Below, in pieces: positions 36,401 through 37,434 of a DNA stretch of 37,434 bases (position 1 is the first letter of the stretch; each line of letters opens with the position of its first letter). Position numbers and translations under genes: made by a program. The DNA comes from Candidatus Margulisiibacteriota bacterium. GTDB taxonomy: Bacteria > Margulisbacteria > Termititenacia > Termititenacales > Termititenacaceae. The stretch spans positions 1 to 37,434 of the forward strand of contig JAIRZV010000016.1 in NCBI GenBank assembly GCA_031267055.1, given 5' to 3'. The notes under the pieces are model-generated. The model saw only the letters and a list, made by a program, of their open reading frames with translations, made no database searches and was not told the origin of the DNA.

Positions 36401-37333
36401 CAGACTACGGACAATATCAATATTGAGATCGACCGCGAGTGGACTATCGCGGGTTATGTTAAAACTTCCGGCAGCGCTCCTGTTCAGGACGCCGAAGTCG
36501 ATGTCTGGCGAAGTCTAGAGCCGACATGGGATTTTATCGGCCGCGCGAAAACTGACTCTTTAGGCTACTATATAGTGACCGGCGGGTACAATGATGTCGA
36601 TGTTTATGTCCGCGTTTCGGTTAACGGTTATGAAATTCAATATTACGATGGCCAATACATTATAGCCAGCGCCAATACTGTCAATATGATTCCGGGTACC
36701 CAAAAGACCGATGTTGATTTTACTTTGAGCCAGGTTTGGAAAGTTGCCGGCAATGTCAAAGATACACGCGGCGATCCTTTGTCTGGTGTCAAAGTTTCTT
36801 TGATCGATCAGGCAGATACCCAAAATATTCTGGGCGTCTACACTACTGATGCGTCCGGCGAGTATCAATTTATTTCCGTCAACGCGGTGACGTATCAATT
36901 GTTCTTGCTCGTGGAAAAAGATAATTATATTCCGTCGTCTTCCGCGGTTTTCGATGTGACGCTGGGAGACAGCGTGGAAATTTATTTTGAGCTGCCATTG
37001 AGCGCCGCGCCGGTACAGCCTTTGCCCGCCGGCCAGTCCGTGCTGGATACAATAAAATCCGGCCCCAATCCCGCCGATCCCGAAAAAGGGCCGATCCATA
37101 TCGGCTTTATTCTGGACAGTGCGGCGCGCGCGCGGGTAAAAGTTTACACGCTGGGCGGCGAGTTGGTATTTCAGGACGATCAGCGTTTTCCGCCCGGCTA
37201 CAATGAGTTCGTCTGGAGCGGCGCCAATCTTTACGACCGGCGTCTGCCCAACGGCGTGTATCTGGCCTATGTGGAAATCGACACCGGCCAGGAAAAACTG
37301 CGCAAAGTTTTGAAGATCGCTATCTTGAGGTAA
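30449..37333 (+). CDS. Giant secreted repeat protein (carboxypeptidase-regulatory-like domains, FlgD/sorting-type C-terminus)
   Basis: A 2294-residue exported protein. Residues 1-24 are a standard Sec signal peptide (LRKPYKIFLLLAMVFYLCSPVYA, probable cleavage VYA/VQ). The rest is a chain of some twenty prealbumin-like beta-sandwich units of about 75-100 residues. Each opens with a pattern like ISG.I and continues through a strand (VTVSAFE, VTINVYG), an aromatic-Gly turn and a 'LVVQAEK.GY..RF' strand. This is the CarboxypepD_reg / Cna-B-like type used in stalks and surface adhesins. Residues ~2197-2294 form a different domain: GPNPADPEKGPI, VKVYTLGGELV, YNEFVWSGANLYDRRLPNGVYLA, ending in KVLKIAILR. 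This is the FlgD-Ig/type-A-sorting-like fold found at the ends of surface proteins. The PorV/PorQ-like gene follows after 4 nt. GGAG precedes the ATG by 5 nt. Adhesion or scaffold function is inferred. Confidence 0.8.
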   Translation: MLRKPYKIFLLLAMVFYLCSPVYAVQMHINSSGGTYTGSSVKVYLLDRDTGKSEDIGNFSLGGGVARQSNSPNITVKISSPNFIVAAYSGEKHLYRTASTVDLTGSSIGTHVYVTFNIPDKTISGVVKDASGINALPGVTVHIFEADSANDPDHYWLAQVTTDAYGRYEFKGVYSDVDYHIKAEKSNFFPMFASKTADGGTYDPSNVRGGETVNEIRLRSASVIKGTITNGDANTEIVAFLASDAQNDKYTYVGKVVGASAYISTGLAVPQGIAVVVKAQRNGYMPAFHRSGQHQTYSGKAATPVQGGAAGVNITLEQAGSIKGTISGTSGQVTINVYGKSGQTLEYLNSVTWNANSEYTLPAPISNRALVVQAEKTSYLKRFHNNTYELDKATTFTLSDTAAKSGVNIALEQEGSITGTISGATGTVSVNVYGKSGNTLEYLNGITINAGTTGTTYTLPAPVNSVRTLVVQAEKSGYLSRFHGNVYELDKVATFTLPDTAVKSGVNIALQSAVTISGTITNGDNAKVSAFSKNGSVYEYVNSVTANSSGGYDLPILSGIEQVILASRAGYIDRYYQLGTYGTYNRDKKATPQKTASGGINITLQQAVDVAGSVKYSDNTILGIPLTVNAFISGQDYEAGYVTAAAVSSATGAFSMRIPSDSAGIVLQVTHNNNQLIGYKDGSWFVDNGSVMSSANARVLKSGQSGLDSLQIRLDKFWIVTGSVSPANIQGVVDLYEWESNGINYNKNKGWVTANASGAYEIRGTGNVQVVLRAGTENYVTRYLSNTNMSSPAWVDNSLDLVTNNARLTLTPLSAYTYSPSLTLGGQISGTISSSGGSGVVTVSVEDVTGKFFKEVTVNVGVQYTIKGIPTGDWKVRAARSGAMQTYYGGVYGHNDATTVNLTTAGRNDIDITLPASYVITGVINGVSGGTVTISAFELANGHLGRWASSYTRSGNGDYSLNAPSGVNSIVMAESNGYINRFYQSGSGGAYSDEQATTVNGQTGGASITLEQTGKIEGTITSQTGSGIVTVSAFEKNGETLTYISSITKNIGASGTYDLPTPVSSGRTLVVQAEKAEHIKRFYANTYSLNQATEIKLSSTTPRQDTNIDLEQGVVLSGAINAMGVTVQVFVREAGDTEDTFLLHMKTADNNGDYTFNVPVNKNYFIRAEKTGLFPGFYRADDQPAAFGEQDRSAINVASVAVTGKNFNLYNAGSIAGDVKYRDSSDIGSVVTINAFVASTNYTFVSAVTTNAADGSFNLPVPQDVDLVLQVTANSALGHASGTWFPDRESSANSTIFKITADLPGQHFIIDKFWYLTGKIALSDNQSPVGVSVDVFDYTSVTSGTDWQWLAGVTIDNIGGDFAITSINSVEAVVRFSRDGYVTMIYPDLVTLNKIGTSHKQTLTIGSTPTNLSLQTLARGGSINGNIVTQGGSGTVTINVEDLQGNYFTAVTRNGGGVYTVPNLPSGNWLVRASQDNTIAEYYGETASTSNALTVNVVAGQTTNNINIYIAKEWTISGKISEKDNSAQNITDALVSAYFVTEPNTWFWIASANTDTNGDYTLRGGYSNKQNNPTQIFLQISATDYTEITTNPLSVEVAKDYADQDYQLEGAAYVQGTVVNVSANQTVTISAFEKGSNFVFVSEVTVNGNDAAPVTYVLPIKANQDLVVRAAVSGYEDLWYNDKISSADAETVNQAVGTTKDAVNFNFAGHKQWLISGRVTDTDDNPLGGLSVNVFVKDSDYAGPDGGSVLTGSDGIFSLQIAPTEDLVLQVATANPYLGYPTGTYYKENTFGVIASADATPLQYSAGDLDIDFEINRFWLVSGVITPPNIEAVIDMYEYDGADINWAKSKGWVTADAAGKYDIRGTGNVTVNIRAATGNYISAGINKTTLAPENTYTYNFNLTLGASISGRVTANGSGVVTISAQDIDGNWETFVTRNGSGDYTIPRMPAGVWLVYAQHTDCVAEYFGETASTGNAVRINLTAGQTTDNINIEIDREWTIAGYVKTSGSAPVQDAEVDVWRSLEPTWDFIGRAKTDSLGYYIVTGGYNDVDVYVRVSVNGYEIQYYDGQYIIASANTVNMIPGTQKTDVDFTLSQVWKVAGNVKDTRGDPLSGVKVSLIDQADTQNILGVYTTDASGEYQFISVNAVTYQLFLLVEKDNYIPSSSAVFDVTLGDSVEIYFELPLSAAPVQPLPAGQSVLDTIKSGPNPADPEKGPIHIGFILDSAARARVKVYTLGGELVFQDDQRFPPGYNEFVWSGANLYDRRLPNGVYLAYVEIDTGQEKLRKVLKIAILR
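31406..31987 (+). repeat. Two adjacent, closely similar ~96-codon repeat units
   Basis: Unit 1 is 31406-31690 (95 codons) and unit 2 is 31691-31987 (99 codons). They share GSI.GTISG, VNVYGKSG.TLEYLN, TLPAP, LVVQAEK.SYL/GYL, RFH.N.YELDK and SGVNIAL. These are the most alike neighbouring beta-sandwich units in the protein, so probably the newest duplication. Confidence 0.85.
32270..36440 (+). repeat. Higher-order super-repeat of ~290-305 codons, three copies
   Basis: Blocks of several beta-sandwich units recur as a set at about 32270-33190, 34082-34990 and 35582-36440. Each runs: a strand unit with VNAFI/INAFV/VNVFV, LVLQV, a 'GSW/GTW/GTY' turn, then (L/I)DKFW or INRFW followed by TG/SG, a DLYE/DVFD/DMYE unit, GG.ISG or GASISG with VVTV/TVTI/VVTI, and finally an (E/Q)YYG/(E)YFG unit before the next block. 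Spacer units of other types separate them. Boundaries are approximate. Confidence 0.75.
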
Positions 37334-37337
37334 AACA

Positions 37338-37434
37338 ATGCGGAAAAATTTAATTTTGTTTTTGCTAATCGCTTTGCTGCCGGCCGCGGAATTTTTCTCC
37401 GAATCGACCGGCGCGGCCTTTTTGGACAACGGCT
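37338..37434 (+). CDS. PorV/PorQ-like outer-membrane protein, N-terminal fragment
   Basis: The gene runs off the window after 32 codons. ATG 37338 follows the previous stop by 4 nt. GAGGT (37327-37331) spans that stop 6 nt upstream. Residues 1-17 are a signal peptide (MRKNLILFLLIALLPAA). The mature start, SESTGAAFLDNG, resembles the conserved 'G.(S/T).GAAFL..G' opening of the PorV/PorQ and UPF0164 outer-membrane families, which are FadL-like barrels; PorV shuttles type IX cargo with C-terminal signals. The neighbour's sorting-like C-terminal domain agrees with this. The fragment is too short to separate PorV from PorQ or UPF0164. Confidence 0.5.
   Translation, partial: MRKNLILFLLIALLPAAEFFSESTGAAFLDNG

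Overview
The window reads as part of the chromosome of a Gram-negative (two-membrane) bacterium using the standard bacterial code, with GC near 50% by eye. It carries the diaminopimelate-aminotransferase (DapL) route to lysine and peptidoglycan, very large surface-protein genes, a FlgD/type-A-sorting-like C-terminal domain and the start of a PorV/PorQ-like protein. This combination is met in under-cultured phyla such as Omnitrophota, Margulisbacteria or Elusimicrobiota, but the sequence alone does not settle the phylum.

Layout. (1) 1-1315: the last 43 codons of dapF abut dapL (stop codon, then ATG). (2) 1315-2951: a small ORF, then an AbiE-type antitoxin/toxin pair bounded by two perfect 45-bp direct repeats, so it looks like a recently arrived defence/addiction cassette. 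The pair has its own promoter with a duplicated operator-like repeat. (3) 2952-3085: a short leader with a possible promoter and a well-formed stem-loop. (4) 3086-30388: five tightly packed same-strand genes coding for 2849, 1555, 3433, 626 and 622 residues, with gaps of -8, 25, 14 and 2 nt, so almost certainly one operon. (5) 30449-37333: a 2294-residue secreted protein built of carboxypeptidase-regulatory-like beta-sandwich repeats. Four bases later begins a truncated PorV/PorQ-like gene.

The most interesting reading is that the giant operon is a very divergent, oversized analogue of a synthase-dependent exopolysaccharide machine of the cellulose (Bcs) type. The first giant ends in a membrane-embedded region with an ED...QxxRW signature spaced as in processive GT2 synthases, and starts with a possible decayed PilZ motif. 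The second is a GH8-like protein, the family of BcsZ, and seems to hold a second, degenerate copy of the domain. The third is a long helical-repeat protein ending in what looks like an outer-membrane beta-barrel, the BcsC/PgaA plan. The order synthase-like, GH8, TPR-barrel follows bcsA-bcsZ-bcsC. The two following genes are tandem paralogous, possibly lipid-anchored beta-rich proteins that could sit in the envelope with it. The GH8 and barrel calls rest on visible motifs. The GT2 and PilZ calls are weaker, and the polysaccharide role is inference.

No tRNA, rRNA, CRISPR array, insertion sequence or integrase is visible. No stretch longer than 300 bases lacks a gene.
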